This document shows positions 7,043 to 15,841 of a stretch of DNA of 18,748 nucleotides, piece by piece. The notes beneath the pieces are model-generated. The model ran no database searches and was not told the DNA's origin. It saw nothing but the letters and a program-made list of their open reading frames with translations. Location of the stretch: assembly GCA_050300875.1 (NCBI GenBank), contig JBNKYL010000077.1, positions 1-18,748 on the forward strand, written 5' to 3'. The translations under genes and the position numbers were made by a program. This DNA comes from CBDCFL01 sp050300875. GTDB lineage: Bacteria > Pseudomonadota > Alphaproteobacteria > Rhodobacterales > Rhodobacteraceae. Numbering within the stretch: position 1 is the stretch's first letter; each line of letters begins with the position of its first letter.

Positions 7043-9394
7043 CTAATGGCCGATCAACGCCGGAACGATCGTCACCACCTGCGGGAACATCCACAACAAG
7101 CCAAGCCCCAGCACCTGGATCAGCACAAACGGAATGATCCCGCGATAGATATGGCCCGTGGTCACCGATGGCGGCGCCACCCCGCGCAGATAGAACAGCG
7201 CGAAGCCGAATGGCGGTGTAAGGAAGCTCGTCTGCAGGTTCACCGCGATCATGATCGTCACCCATTTCGGGTCCATCGTGCCGCCATAGATGACCGGCCC
7301 GACGATGGGGATGACGATGTAAATGATTTCCAGGAAATCCAGCACGAAACCCAGGATGAACAGCACCAGCATGACGATCAGGAAGACCACCCATTCCTGA
7401 TCGAAACTGCGAAGGAATTGCTGGATGTAATGTTCCCCGCCGAACGAGATCACCACCAGGTTCAGGATCTGTGATCCAATCAGGATGGTGAAGACCATCG
7501 ACGTCACCTTGGCGGTTTCGCGCACCACCGGTGACATGATCTTGTCGCGGAACAACACCCAGCAGGAAAAGAACAGCCCGAAAATGGCAAAGTGGTAGGC
7601 TGCCAGCGCAACGATGAAGGCGATCCATTCTTCGGCCATGACCTCTTCGCGCGTGACGCGCAGGTCAAAGTTCACGCCGACCAGGATCATGATCACAATG
7701 GCAAAGGCCGACATGATCACCGTCCGCCCGCTTCCACCGCTTTCGTGAAGGCGGCGATAGGCGGCCAGCATGATCGCGCCTGCCGCACCAAGGGCTGCGG
7801 CCGGTGTCGGGTTGGTGATCCCGCCCAGGATAGACCCAAGCACGGCGACGATGAGAACCAGCGGCGGGAAGACCACCTTGATGATTTCAACCTCGGCCAG
7901 TTGCCGTGCCGCATGGCGAGCGCCGTAAAGCGTCAGCAGGAACGGGATCGTCAGGATCACCAGCGTTTGACCAGAGGTCATGTCGGGCTTGATCCAGAAG
8001 GCATCGGCCAGCAGTCCCAGCATCACGCCGATCCCGCCAATGGCCAGCGGCATGCCGTTTGTGCGCGTCTTCGACACGCCTCGAGCTGCCGACAGCAAGA
8101 TGCCCGCCAGGGTGAACAGGATCAGCACGCCCTCGCCCAGCGGGGCGCGGCTGGCGATCTTGTCGGTCAGCGCCTGAGCCAGTTCGTCTTCGGTCAGTTC
8201 CCGGGTTTCCTGCACGCCACCGGATGCCATGATCTCGGCCTGTTGGGTGACGGCGAGGTCCCATTTTTCCTGCCCATGCAGTTCGATCATCGAGGCCTTG
8301 CATTCATCGCCCACGTTGGTGCGCAGCACGGCGGCTTCACCGGTTTCGGAATAGCTGCCGATGGTGATGTTCTGGCTGCCGGATACGTGGAAAATGCCAG
8401 ACAGAACCGTAAAGGCGATGATGCCGACCGGAACCAGAAGCATCCAGGTGGTCGCGTGGCGACGATCTATGCGTGGGCCGCTGGATTCGACAACGATCGG
8501 CGGTGCCTTGTGCGGTTTGGCCAGCGCGTAGCCGAAGGCATAGACCGCGTAAAGCAGGGCAAGCAGGATCCCGGGAAGGATCGCAGCCTGAAAGAGCGTG
8601 CCGACCGAAACGACGGCCGCCTGCCCCAGATAGGTCAGCGCATCAGTGCAGCCTGCCGCCTGCGCACGCGTTTCCTGCGCGGCAGCGTAAAGGTCGCCCG
8701 CCAATGTGCCCAAAAGCACGATCACGATGGATGGCGGGATGATCTGGCCCAATGTGCCTGACGCGGCAATGACGCCGGTCGAAAGTTCGGGACTGTAGCC
8801 GTTGCGCAGCATCGTGGGCAGCGACAGCAGGCCCATTGTGACGACCGTCGCGCCAACGATCCCGGTTGACGCAGCCAGGAAGGCACCCACGACCACCACC
8901 GACACGGCCAACCCGCCCGGCAACGGTCCGAAGACGCGCGCCATGGTGGTCAGCAGGTCATCGGCGATTTTCGAACGTTCCAGTGTGATCCCCATCAACA
9001 CGAACATCAGCACGGCCAGCAGGGTCTCGATCGACTGACCCGCCAGAACCCGTTCGTTCATCCGGTTGACGATAAAGGAAATCGTTCGGTCCAGCGCCTG
9101 CTGGTATCCGCCTTCAAAAACCGGTTGCGCGATCTGTGGTAATTCCGGGTATCGGAACAACGAGATATTCAGCGGGTTGATCCCTGAATTGACCAGATCC
9201 CGATAAGCCTGGCTGCCCGTGTCCACCGCGTGGTGGATCAGCAATCCCGCCGAATCCAGCGCGGCAATGATCCCGAAGGAAATGATCCCCGCCCCGCCAA
9301 TGGCAAATGCAACCGGGAAGCCCGACAGGATCGAAGCGAAAAGTGTCAGAAAGACGATAAGAAGCCCGGCTTCGACGCCATCAAGTCCAAACAT
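7043..9394 (-). CDS. TRAP transporter large permease (DctM-like), oversized
   Basis: This inner-membrane subunit of a tripartite ATP-independent periplasmic transporter forms the ion-coupled translocation channel. DctM hallmarks are GFPVAFAIGG near the N-terminus, AASTGIVGATVVTMG, GTLGQIIPPSIVIVLLG (IIPPS at 218-222), NPTPAAALGAAGA and, near residue 726, FLTPPFGFALFYLRGVAP. At 783 residues it is far longer than the usual 420-450. The extra length lies in a hydrophilic stretch between the first helices (about 48-115) and in a large central insertion. The insertion combines additional helices with a polar, acidic segment (about 340-430) that may face the periplasm. ATG 9394 follows a GGGGGCGGGG purine run. 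It starts 11 bases after the dctQ stop, so the two are co-translated. Substrate is set by the partner binding protein. The family call is sure; the topology of the insertion is inference. Confidence 0.93.
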   Translation of the reverse strand: MFGLDGVEAGLLIVFLTLFASILSGFPVAFAIGGAGIISFGIIAALDSAGLLIHHAVDTGSQAYRDLVNSGINPLNISLFRYPELPQIAQPVFEGGYQQALDRTISFIVNRMNERVLAGQSIETLLAVLMFVLMGITLERSKIADDLLTTMARVFGPLPGGLAVSVVVVGAFLAASTGIVGATVVTMGLLSLPTMLRNGYSPELSTGVIAASGTLGQIIPPSIVIVLLGTLAGDLYAAAQETRAQAAGCTDALTYLGQAAVVSVGTLFQAAILPGILLALLYAVYAFGYALAKPHKAPPIVVESSGPRIDRRHATTWMLLVPVGIIAFTVLSGIFHVSGSQNITIGSYSETGEAAVLRTNVGDECKASMIELHGQEKWDLAVTQQAEIMASGGVQETRELTEDELAQALTDKIASRAPLGEGVLILFTLAGILLSAARGVSKTRTNGMPLAIGGIGVMLGLLADAFWIKPDMTSGQTLVILTIPFLLTLYGARHAARQLAEVEIIKVVFPPLVLIVAVLGSILGGITNPTPAAALGAAGAIMLAAYRRLHESGGSGRTVIMSAFAIVIMILVGVNFDLRVTREEVMAEEWIAFIVALAAYHFAIFGLFFSCWVLFRDKIMSPVVRETAKVTSMVFTILIGSQILNLVVISFGGEHYIQQFLRSFDQEWVVFLIVMLVLFILGFVLDFLEIIYIVIPIVGPVIYGGTMDPKWVTIMIAVNLQTSFLTPPFGFALFYLRGVAPPSVTTGHIYRGIIPFVLIQVLGLGLLWMFPQVVTIVPALIGH

Positions 9395-9405
9395 GTCCCC
9401 GCCCC

Positions 9406-10299
9406 CTAATGCGTGCCTTCGAAGGCTTCTTGGCCTTCACCCAGCGTATCTTTGTCAAGGTATTTACCTTCGCTTTCGGGGCCTTCCCTAAATTCAAGGT
9501 AGGACCGGTAGAAGAACGCGATTGCCTGCAGGAACACCATGGCCGTGAACACGACCAAAAGCAGCTTGAACAGGAAATAGGCGTTGAACCCATTCGGGCT
9601 GAACCCGATGGTTTCCACGTTCCATTTCAGCACCCTCGCCTTGCGCAACAACAGCTCAAGCGTGTCCGATGCGCTGACCTTGGGCGTCACCAGATGGCGC
9701 CACATAAAGAACCAGCCGTACATCCAGATCAGCACAGCGGCGGGCATCATGAAGAAGATCGATCCGAACATGTCGATGACACGCTTGGCCCGGTGGCCGA
9801 CGGCAGAATATACAAGATCGACACGCACATGGCCGCCCTGGATGAACGTGTAGCTGACGCACAGGCAGATGATGGCGGCGTTGTAGAGCTTTAGTTCCTC
9901 GCCGTACCAGCTGAGGTCCTTGGTGAAGGACAGGCCGAAGGGCGAAATGGAAATTTCGGAAACGCGGAAGATGCGCTGCAGGAAGACGATCAGCACCTGC
10001 TGAAGGACCATAAACAGCCCTGCCCAGGCAAAGATGCGGCCCGTTGTGTTGGCGAATGTCTCCAAGACGCGGACACAGCCCCACATGAAGTTGTTTCGCC
10101 AAAACCCGATGATGGTGAGAATGAGAAAGACCAGGAGTACGGCAAAGAACAGCTCTTGCGACGCGCCGTAATAAATGAAGCGCATCATCGCTTCGCTGTC
10201 GGACCAGTTCAGCCACTGCCCCGGATGCGTCACCGCGTAAAAGATGTTGTAAAATGCCATGGCCAGGTTCTTGAAGAACCACAAGATGCCATCCAGCAT
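9406..10299 (-). CDS. TRAP transporter small permease (DctQ-like), extended
   Basis: This 297-residue inner-membrane protein is the DctQ partner of the adjacent DctM and helps dock the periplasmic binding protein. Hydrophobic segments include LFFAVLLVFLILTIIGFW, WAGLFMVLQQVLIVFL, YNAAIICLCVSYTFI, MMPAAVLIWMYGWFFMW and LFKLLLVVFTAMVFLQAIAFF. The GGHVRVDLVYSAV motif after the third helix is the classic DctQ signature. It is longer than the usual 160-220 residues; the additional N-terminal helix and the loop before the last helix account for most of the excess. Both permease subunits are thus enlarged, as if they co-evolved. ATG 10299 is preceded by a strong GGGAGGGGG ribosome site. The gene lies 98 bases downstream of dctP, across two hairpins, and 11 bases upstream of dctM. 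Confidence 0.88.
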   Translation of the reverse strand: MLDGILWFFKNLAMAFYNIFYAVTHPGQWLNWSDSEAMMRFIYYGASQELFFAVLLVFLILTIIGFWRNNFMWGCVRVLETFANTTGRIFAWAGLFMVLQQVLIVFLQRIFRVSEISISPFGLSFTKDLSWYGEELKLYNAAIICLCVSYTFIQGGHVRVDLVYSAVGHRAKRVIDMFGSIFFMMPAAVLIWMYGWFFMWRHLVTPKVSASDTLELLLRKARVLKWNVETIGFSPNGFNAYFLFKLLLVVFTAMVFLQAIAFFYRSYLEFREGPESEGKYLDKDTLGEGQEAFEGTH

Positions 10300-10318
10300 G
10301 ATCTGCCCCCTCCCTCGG

Positions 10319-10342
10319 GGCCCGAACGTGTCGGGCCTTTTT
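10319..10342. other. Hairpin in dctP-dctQ intergenic region (proximal to dctQ)
   Basis: GGCCCGA (10319-10325) and TCGGGCC (10331-10337) form a 7-bp stem with a 5-base loop. Five T residues follow on the plus strand (10338-10342), so its intrinsic-terminator polarity is opposite to the operon. In the operon transcript it is a hairpin just before the dctQ ribosome site. It might stop antisense transcription or act as an mRNA processing or stability element. Confidence 0.5.
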
Positions 10343-10347
10343 GGATA

Positions 10348-10374
10348 CGCCCCGGCCGTTGTCGGACCGGGGCG
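10348..10374 (-). other. GC-rich hairpin downstream of dctP, likely mRNA stabiliser/attenuator
   Basis: CGCCCCGG (10348-10355) pairs perfectly with CCGGGGCG (10367-10374), with a further CCG/CGG pairing inside, giving a very stable stem starting 23 bases after the dctP stop. TRAP and ABC operons commonly carry such structures after the binding-protein gene, protecting its message and reducing permease expression. The structure is seen; the function is inference from that precedent. Confidence 0.55.
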
Positions 10375-10397
10375 CTCGATGCGTCAGATGATGGGGC

Positions 10398-11483
10398 TTA
10401 GCCGCCCAGCACGCGGGTGCGCTGCTCGACGTAGAAGCCGTCCGACTTCTGGATCCAGCCAGCCGAAGACGCCATCGACGCTTCAAAGCTTTCGCGGACG
10501 GAAGCAAACAGCGGATCGGACATGTTTTCGTCCATGACCTCGGCCGAAGCCGCACCAAATGCATCCCAGACATCGTCCGAGAATTGCAGCGTCTTGACGC
10601 CCTGCGCTTGCAGGCGGGTCAGGGCCGCACCGTTATTGGCCAGCGTTTGGGCCAACTGCCAATGCGTGGTTGCCATGGAAGCGGTTTCCAGGATCGCCTT
10701 TTGCTGGGCGGTCAGGTCGTTCCAGACATCCAGGTTGACGTTTGCTGCAAGACCCGAACCCGGCTCGTGGAAACCAGCGGTGTAGTAAACCTTGGCCACT
10801 TCGTGGAAGCCAGCGCGTTCGTCGGCCATCGGGCCAACCCATTCCAGACCGTCCAGGGCACCCGAGGACAGCGCCTGATAAAGTTCACCACCGGGGATGT
10901 TCTGAACTGATGCGCCCAGCTTGCCCAGCACCTTGCCGCCCAGACCGGGCATACGGAACTTCAGACCCTGGAAGTCTTCGGCCGAGTTGATTTCGTTGCG
11001 GAACCAACCGCCGGACTGCGAACCGGAGTTGCCGCAGAGCAGGCCTTTGAAGTTGAAGATCTGGCCGATTTCGTCGTGCAGTTCCTGGCCGCCACCATGG
11101 TAGTACCAGTTGGTCAGTTCCTGCGCGGTGCCGCCAAACGGAACAGCGGTGTAATAGGCCAGCGCCGGGTGCTGACCAATGAAGTAATAGTCAGCCGAGT
11201 GATAAAGGTCTGCCTGGCCTGAGGTCACGGCGTCGAACACTTCCAATGCGCCCACCAGTTCGCCCGGGGTCTTCTTGTCGATGGTCAGCGCGCCATCGGA
11301 AACGGCTGCAACTAATTCTTCGAATTTCGAAGCCGCATCGTCCAGCACCGCGAACCCGCGCGGCCAGGACGTGACCATGGTCAGCGTCCGGTTGCCCTGC
11401 GCATAGGCCGGTGCGGCCAGCGTGGACGCTGCGGCAGCACCTGCCCCCAGGGTCGTATTCTTCAGAAATGAACGACGGTTCAT
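10398..11483 (-). CDS. TRAP transporter substrate-binding protein, TakP-like (DctP family)
   Basis: The 361-residue periplasmic solute-binding protein begins MNRRSFLKNTTLGAGAAAAS. This is a twin-arginine signal (RRSFLK) with probable cleavage after AYA. The mature part has the DctP fold and features I associate with the TakP/2-oxo-acid and lactate-binding branch: YYHGGG (H129), SGGWFRNEI (W160, R162), a KFRMPG strand and EWVGP at 214-218. Likely ligands are therefore small 2-oxo or hydroxy monocarboxylates, but that is inference from remembered family members. The start is fixed by GGGAGGA about eight bases upstream of ATG 11483; a 13-codon upstream extension of the frame lacks such a site. 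It is first in the operon with dctQ and dctM, transcribed away from the ilv operon, with a palindromic candidate operator about 130 bases upstream. Confidence 0.92.
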   Translation of the reverse strand: MNRRSFLKNTTLGAGAAAASTLAAPAYAQGNRTLTMVTSWPRGFAVLDDAASKFEELVAAVSDGALTIDKKTPGELVGALEVFDAVTSGQADLYHSADYYFIGQHPALAYYTAVPFGGTAQELTNWYYHGGGQELHDEIGQIFNFKGLLCGNSGSQSGGWFRNEINSAEDFQGLKFRMPGLGGKVLGKLGASVQNIPGGELYQALSSGALDGLEWVGPMADERAGFHEVAKVYYTAGFHEPGSGLAANVNLDVWNDLTAQQKAILETASMATTHWQLAQTLANNGAALTRLQAQGVKTLQFSDDVWDAFGAASAEVMDENMSDPLFASVRESFEASMASSAGWIQKSDGFYVEQRTRVLGG

Positions 11484-11561
11484 ACGGTATTCCTCCCTTG
11501 ATTTCCGTTCGTTGCATGGCATGCCTCACAGGGCACACGCATTTATTGTGGCGACACGTTA

Positions 11562-11577
11562 GCCCGCCCTTGCGGGC
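11562..11577 (-). other. Short GC hairpin in the dctP upstream region
   Basis: GCCCGC (11562-11567), loop CCTT, GCGGGC (11572-11577) is a perfect 6-bp stem about 80 bases upstream of the dctP start. If the dctP transcript begins further upstream it would lie in the 5' untranslated region. No U-run follows it in the dctP direction. Its role is unknown. Confidence 0.4.
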
Positions 11578-11613
11578 AAGGAAATAGCGACGCGTCATGC
11601 GTAGCAGTATTTT

Positions 11614-11634
11614 TTGGTAAGGTAAATTTACCAA
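11614..11634. promoter_or_regulatory. Palindromic candidate operator upstream of dctP
   Basis: TTGGTAA (11614-11620) and TTACCAA (11628-11634) are inverted repeats. The overlapping core GGTAAATTTACC (11621-11632) is itself a perfect 12-bp palindrome. TTGGT/ACCAA half-sites resemble those of the FadR/PdhR/LldR branch of GntR regulators, which often control carboxylate uptake. No regulator gene is in the window. The dyad is seen; the regulator family is inference. Confidence 0.5.
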
Positions 11635-11798
11635 TTTCAAGGTAGCGACGTGCTATTTTGCCGCACCGCTGAAAGTCCTTGTCTGTCGGCTTCGCCACAC
11701 AGGCCAGATTGCCGGGGAAAATTGCGTTTTGTGGACGCCGAACGCAACTATTGCAAATATTCTCGGCGTATTCTGTCATAAAATATACTGAATCGCGG

Positions 11799-11827
11799 TT
11801 GACGCCGCAGCGCGGCGCTCATAGTGT
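11799..11827 (+). promoter_or_regulatory. Candidate ilv operon promoter
   Basis: TTGACG (11799-11804) and TAGTGT (11822-11827) are spaced by 17 bases, with an AT-rich stretch upstream (about 11770-11792). Transcription would begin near 11834, about 20 bases before the leader peptide GTG and about 120 bases before the end of the attenuator T-run. That is a sensible leader RNA length. The -10 element is a weak match. Confidence 0.5.
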
Positions 11828-11854
11828 TCCCCGCACGCAAAAGGAGCACCCAAC

Positions 11855-11902
11855 GTGGGCAACGTAGTCGTACTTGTAGGAAACATGCGCATGGGCCGGT
11901 AA
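11855..11902 (+). CDS. ilv operon leader peptide
   Basis: This is a 15-codon frame MGNVVVLVGNMRMGR starting at GTG. A near-ideal AAGGAG (11841-11846) lies eight bases upstream, and the frame is followed closely by an intrinsic terminator. Codons 4-8 are Val-Val-Val-Leu-Val, as expected for attenuation by branched-chain aminoacyl-tRNA. Isoleucine codons are absent, so valine and leucine would be the sensed amino acids. A ribosome stalled on the Val run leaves 11887-11895 free. A ribosome reaching the TAA at 11900 covers it. Leader peptides of this type upstream of ilvB/ilvI genes are an established class in proteobacteria; function here is inferred from sequence and position. Confidence 0.85.
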   Translation: MGNVVVLVGNMRMGR

Positions 11903-11928
11903 CGGATACCCGATAGGACCCCATGCGC
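11887..11928 (+). promoter_or_regulatory. Predicted antiterminator stem of the ilv attenuator
   Basis: GCGCATGGG (11887-11895) is perfectly complementary to CCCATGCGC (11920-11928), giving a 9-bp stem. Its left arm lies in the last codons of the leader peptide. Its right arm overlaps the first two bases of the terminator stem, so the two structures compete, although the overlap is small. This matches the expected logic: stalled ribosome, antiterminator forms, operon on. Confidence 0.65.
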
Positions 11929-11953
11929 CCCCGCCAAAACCGGGGGCTTTTTT
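11927..11953 (+). terminator. ilv attenuator (intrinsic terminator)
   Basis: GCCCCCG (11927-11933), a 7-base loop and CGGGGGC (11941-11947) are followed by six T residues (11948-11953). It lies 24 bases after the leader peptide stop and about 30 bases before the acetolactate synthase start. It is a textbook intrinsic terminator placed inside the operon's 5' region, so it is an attenuator rather than an end-of-operon signal. Confidence 0.88.
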
Positions 11954-11982
11954 ATGCGCGGAGAATGGATGTGGAGAAGAAA

Positions 11983-13740
<1,758 letters not shown>

Positions 13741-13748
13741 AAGCAGCC

Positions 13749-15137
13749 ATGTCGCGCAAGCCAAACATAGCCAAGCTCGCATTCATCACCAGTGGATCGA
13801 TCCTTGGCCTGACCGCTGCCTTTCTGCTCGGGGCCAATGCCGGCTATCAGCAAACGCCGGCATTCTTGGCGATCAAGGATATCAAAGACAAGATTGATTT
13901 GGTCCGAGGCGAGTGGTCAAACTTGGCGGGCACTGAACCCATACACTTTCTGCAGCCCGCCAAGCATGAAGGATCGGGCGTCACAAAGAACCTTGTCGCC
14001 GGGGATGACCTCGTTCTGATATCGGGTTTGTTCGATGACAATAACGGGATCGTCCTGATGAAGCGGGACGGTCAGGTATTGGCAAAATGGGATGCGTCCT
14101 ATTCCAGGATCATGGCGGATGCAGCCAGAACAGGTTCGCAGCCGGAAACCGACTGGAACGTCGATCTACACGGTGCATTGATCCTTCCGGACGGATCCGT
14201 CGTTTACAACTACGAAGATTTCGGAACCGCAAAATTAACGCGCTGTGGCGACATCGTGTGGCGCCAGACGCATCCCACACATCATAGCATCGAACGCGCC
14301 GAAGGTGGCGGCTTCTGGGTATTGGGGACCAATATCATCGAACCATCCCCGGATGGGGATGGCGCCAATCCATTTCCGCCGTTCACCGATCCGTCGAGAT
14401 GGACAGAACTTCCTGTGTCTGATGATTTGATCGTGCGGCTTTCGGATGAAGGGGAAATCCTTGAAACCGCGTCGATCATGCGGGCCATCTATGACAGCGG
14501 CCTGGCACCGCTCATGACAGCTATTGGTGCCGGAATTGACTTCCACGAGGCCACGGACACCGAACTTGTGCACTCCAACAAAGTTGCCGAGCTTTCCTCA
14601 GAAATGGCTGGCGCCTTCCCCGGTCTATCCGCGGGTGACCTGATCGTATCTGTGCGCGGCTACAATCTACTTCTTGTCATTGACCCGAATACCTGGCGCG
14701 TCAAATGGCACAAAACCGGCCCGTGGATCCGACAGCATGATCCAGAATTTCATGGAGACGGGTCAATCACCGTGTTCAACAATAATACCTACCTTACGTC
14801 CATGGGCCCCCAAAACAGGCAGCTTCCGGGCACGGCGGCACACTCGACCATAACCCGGTATTCTTTTGTCACGGGAAAAACCGACACCGTCTATGGCGGT
14901 ACGGAAGACTCGCATTTTCTAAGCATCGTCCGTGGCAAACACGACCCAACACCCGGCGGCGGGTTCTTGATCACTGAATTCGAAGCCGGTCGTGCTTTCG
15001 AAGTGGATGAAAATGGCGAACTGATCTGGGAATACATCAACCGCTATGACGATGAACGCGTCGCCGAAATCACCGAAGCCCGTCGCTATGATCGCGACTA
15101 CTTCACGGTCACCGACTGGACCTGCCCCGAAACCTGA
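13749..15137 (+). CDS. Arylsulfotransferase-like (ASST family) protein, membrane-anchored or exported
   Basis: This 462-residue protein starts MSRKPNIAKLAFITSGSILG with one hydrophobic segment (about 10-32) that would anchor or export it. The remainder resembles the bacterial arylsulfotransferase beta-propeller family: DLHGALILPDGSVVYNYEDFG (H141), WRQTHPTHHSIERAEGGGFW (H175, H178, H179), HSNKV (H275), RQHDPEFHGDGSITVFNN (H330, H335), and a final GGGFLITEFEAGRAFEVDENGELIWEY. Family enzymes move sulfate between phenolic compounds through a histidine intermediate. I cannot say which histidine would be catalytic, nor whether activity is kept. ATG 13749 is eight bases after the ilvI stop with a weak ribosome site, so translation probably depends on upstream ribosomes. 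Its position between ilvI and ilvH is unexpected, since no link to amino acid synthesis is known to me. Fold assignment is moderately confident; substrate unknown. Confidence 0.72.
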   Translation: MSRKPNIAKLAFITSGSILGLTAAFLLGANAGYQQTPAFLAIKDIKDKIDLVRGEWSNLAGTEPIHFLQPAKHEGSGVTKNLVAGDDLVLISGLFDDNNGIVLMKRDGQVLAKWDASYSRIMADAARTGSQPETDWNVDLHGALILPDGSVVYNYEDFGTAKLTRCGDIVWRQTHPTHHSIERAEGGGFWVLGTNIIEPSPDGDGANPFPPFTDPSRWTELPVSDDLIVRLSDEGEILETASIMRAIYDSGLAPLMTAIGAGIDFHEATDTELVHSNKVAELSSEMAGAFPGLSAGDLIVSVRGYNLLLVIDPNTWRVKWHKTGPWIRQHDPEFHGDGSITVFNNNTYLTSMGPQNRQLPGTAAHSTITRYSFVTGKTDTVYGGTEDSHFLSIVRGKHDPTPGGGFLITEFEAGRAFEVDENGELIWEYINRYDDERVAEITEARRYDRDYFTVTDWTCPET

Positions 15138-15152
15138 ACCGACGAGAAAACC

Positions 15153-15716
15153 ATGTCAGCCCTGAAGATCAAAAAAGGCGCCACCAGCCATTCGGCCTAC
15201 AACCTACGCGACCCGAATGAAGAGGTCGTCGAACGCCACACCATTTCGGTGATCGTCGACAACGAGGCCGGTGTTCTGGCCCGTGTCGTCGGCCTGTTCT
15301 CCGGCCGCGGCTACAATATCGAAAGCCTGACGGTGGCCGAAATCGACCACACCGGCCATCAGTCTCGCATCACTGTCGTGACCTCTGGCACCCCGGCCGT
15401 GATTGACCAGATCAAGGCACAGGTTGGACGCATCGTCCCGGTGCACGAGGTTCACGACCTGACGACCGAGGGCGCAGCCGTCGAAAGGGAACTGGCACTG
15501 TTCAAAGTTGCCGGGCAGGGCGATACCCGCGTAGAAGCTCTGCGGCTGGCCGACATCTTCCGCGCCAATGTCGTTGATTCCACGCTGGAAAGCTTTGTGT
15601 TCGAAATCACCGGCACACCTGCCAAGATCGACGCCTTCGCCGACCTGATGCGCCCCATCGGGCTGGTCGAAATGGCCCGGACCGGGGTTGCTGCCCTGTC
15701 TCGCGGAGCCGCGTGA
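15153..15716 (+). CDS. ilvH: Acetolactate synthase small (regulatory) subunit
   Basis: The 187-residue protein is the regulatory subunit that activates the large subunit and confers valine feedback inhibition. The N-terminal ACT domain (about residues 28-105) contains HTISVIVDNEAGVLARVVGLFSGRGYNIESLTVAE in its canonical place, including the N-E-x-G and GYNIESL effector-site segments. The C-terminal small-subunit domain (about 108-185) has RELALFKVAG, FRANVVDST and FEITGTPAKIDAF. Length is typical for the alphaproteobacterial type, longer than E. coli IlvH by about 20 N-terminal residues. ATG 15153 lies 15 bases after the arylsulfotransferase-like stop, so it belongs to the same transcript. 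Unlike ilvI it is intact. A large-subunit nonsense codon far upstream could reduce its expression by polarity. Confidence 0.96.
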   Translation: MSALKIKKGATSHSAYNLRDPNEEVVERHTISVIVDNEAGVLARVVGLFSGRGYNIESLTVAEIDHTGHQSRITVVTSGTPAVIDQIKAQVGRIVPVHEVHDLTTEGAAVERELALFKVAGQGDTRVEALRLADIFRANVVDSTLESFVFEITGTPAKIDAFADLMRPIGLVEMARTGVAALSRGAA

Positions 15717-15720
15717 CTTG

Positions 15721-15748
15721 AAAGAAAAAGGGGAGCCAGAGGCTCCCC
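15721..15748 (-). terminator. Intrinsic terminator between ilvH and nrdJ, strongest on the minus strand
   Basis: GGGGAGCC (15730-15737), loop AGA, GGCTCCCC (15741-15748) is a perfect 8-bp stem five bases beyond the ilvH stop region. On the minus strand it is followed by TTTTTCTTT (complement of 15721-15729), a good U-run. On the plus strand only AGTTT follows. It probably ends nrdJ transcripts and may also end the ilv operon. Confidence 0.75.
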
Positions 15749-15841
15749 AGTTTCGCTGATCAGGCTCATCATTTGTACCGCCCGGTTTATTGCCTGCGGC
15801 CCGATCCGCGTCATGAGGCGAACGCATCCGCCCCGTGGAAA

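Larger units (their letters stand above)
11484..11854. other. Divergent control region between the TRAP and ilv operons
   Basis: This 371-base non-coding stretch separates dctP (leftward) from the ilv leader peptide (rightward). It holds the dctP ribosome site, a GC hairpin (11562-11577), a strong palindrome (11614-11634), two copies of TAGCGACG (11585-11592 and 11643-11650), an AT-rich block around 11740-11790 and the ilv promoter candidate. Small open frames crossing it show no convincing ribosome site or protein character. Confidence 0.6.

Noticed and set aside
7592..8761. Plus-strand open frame of 389 codons opposite dctM
   Set aside because: It is an antisense shadow of the permease gene, with Gln/His/Asp-rich low-complexity composition and no family resemblance.
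11923..11982. Earlier ATG starts (11923, 11965) for the acetolactate synthase gene
   Set aside because: 11923 lies inside the attenuator hairpin. 11965 has GGAG only one base away. ATG 11983 has GGAG at proper spacing and matches the family N-terminus.
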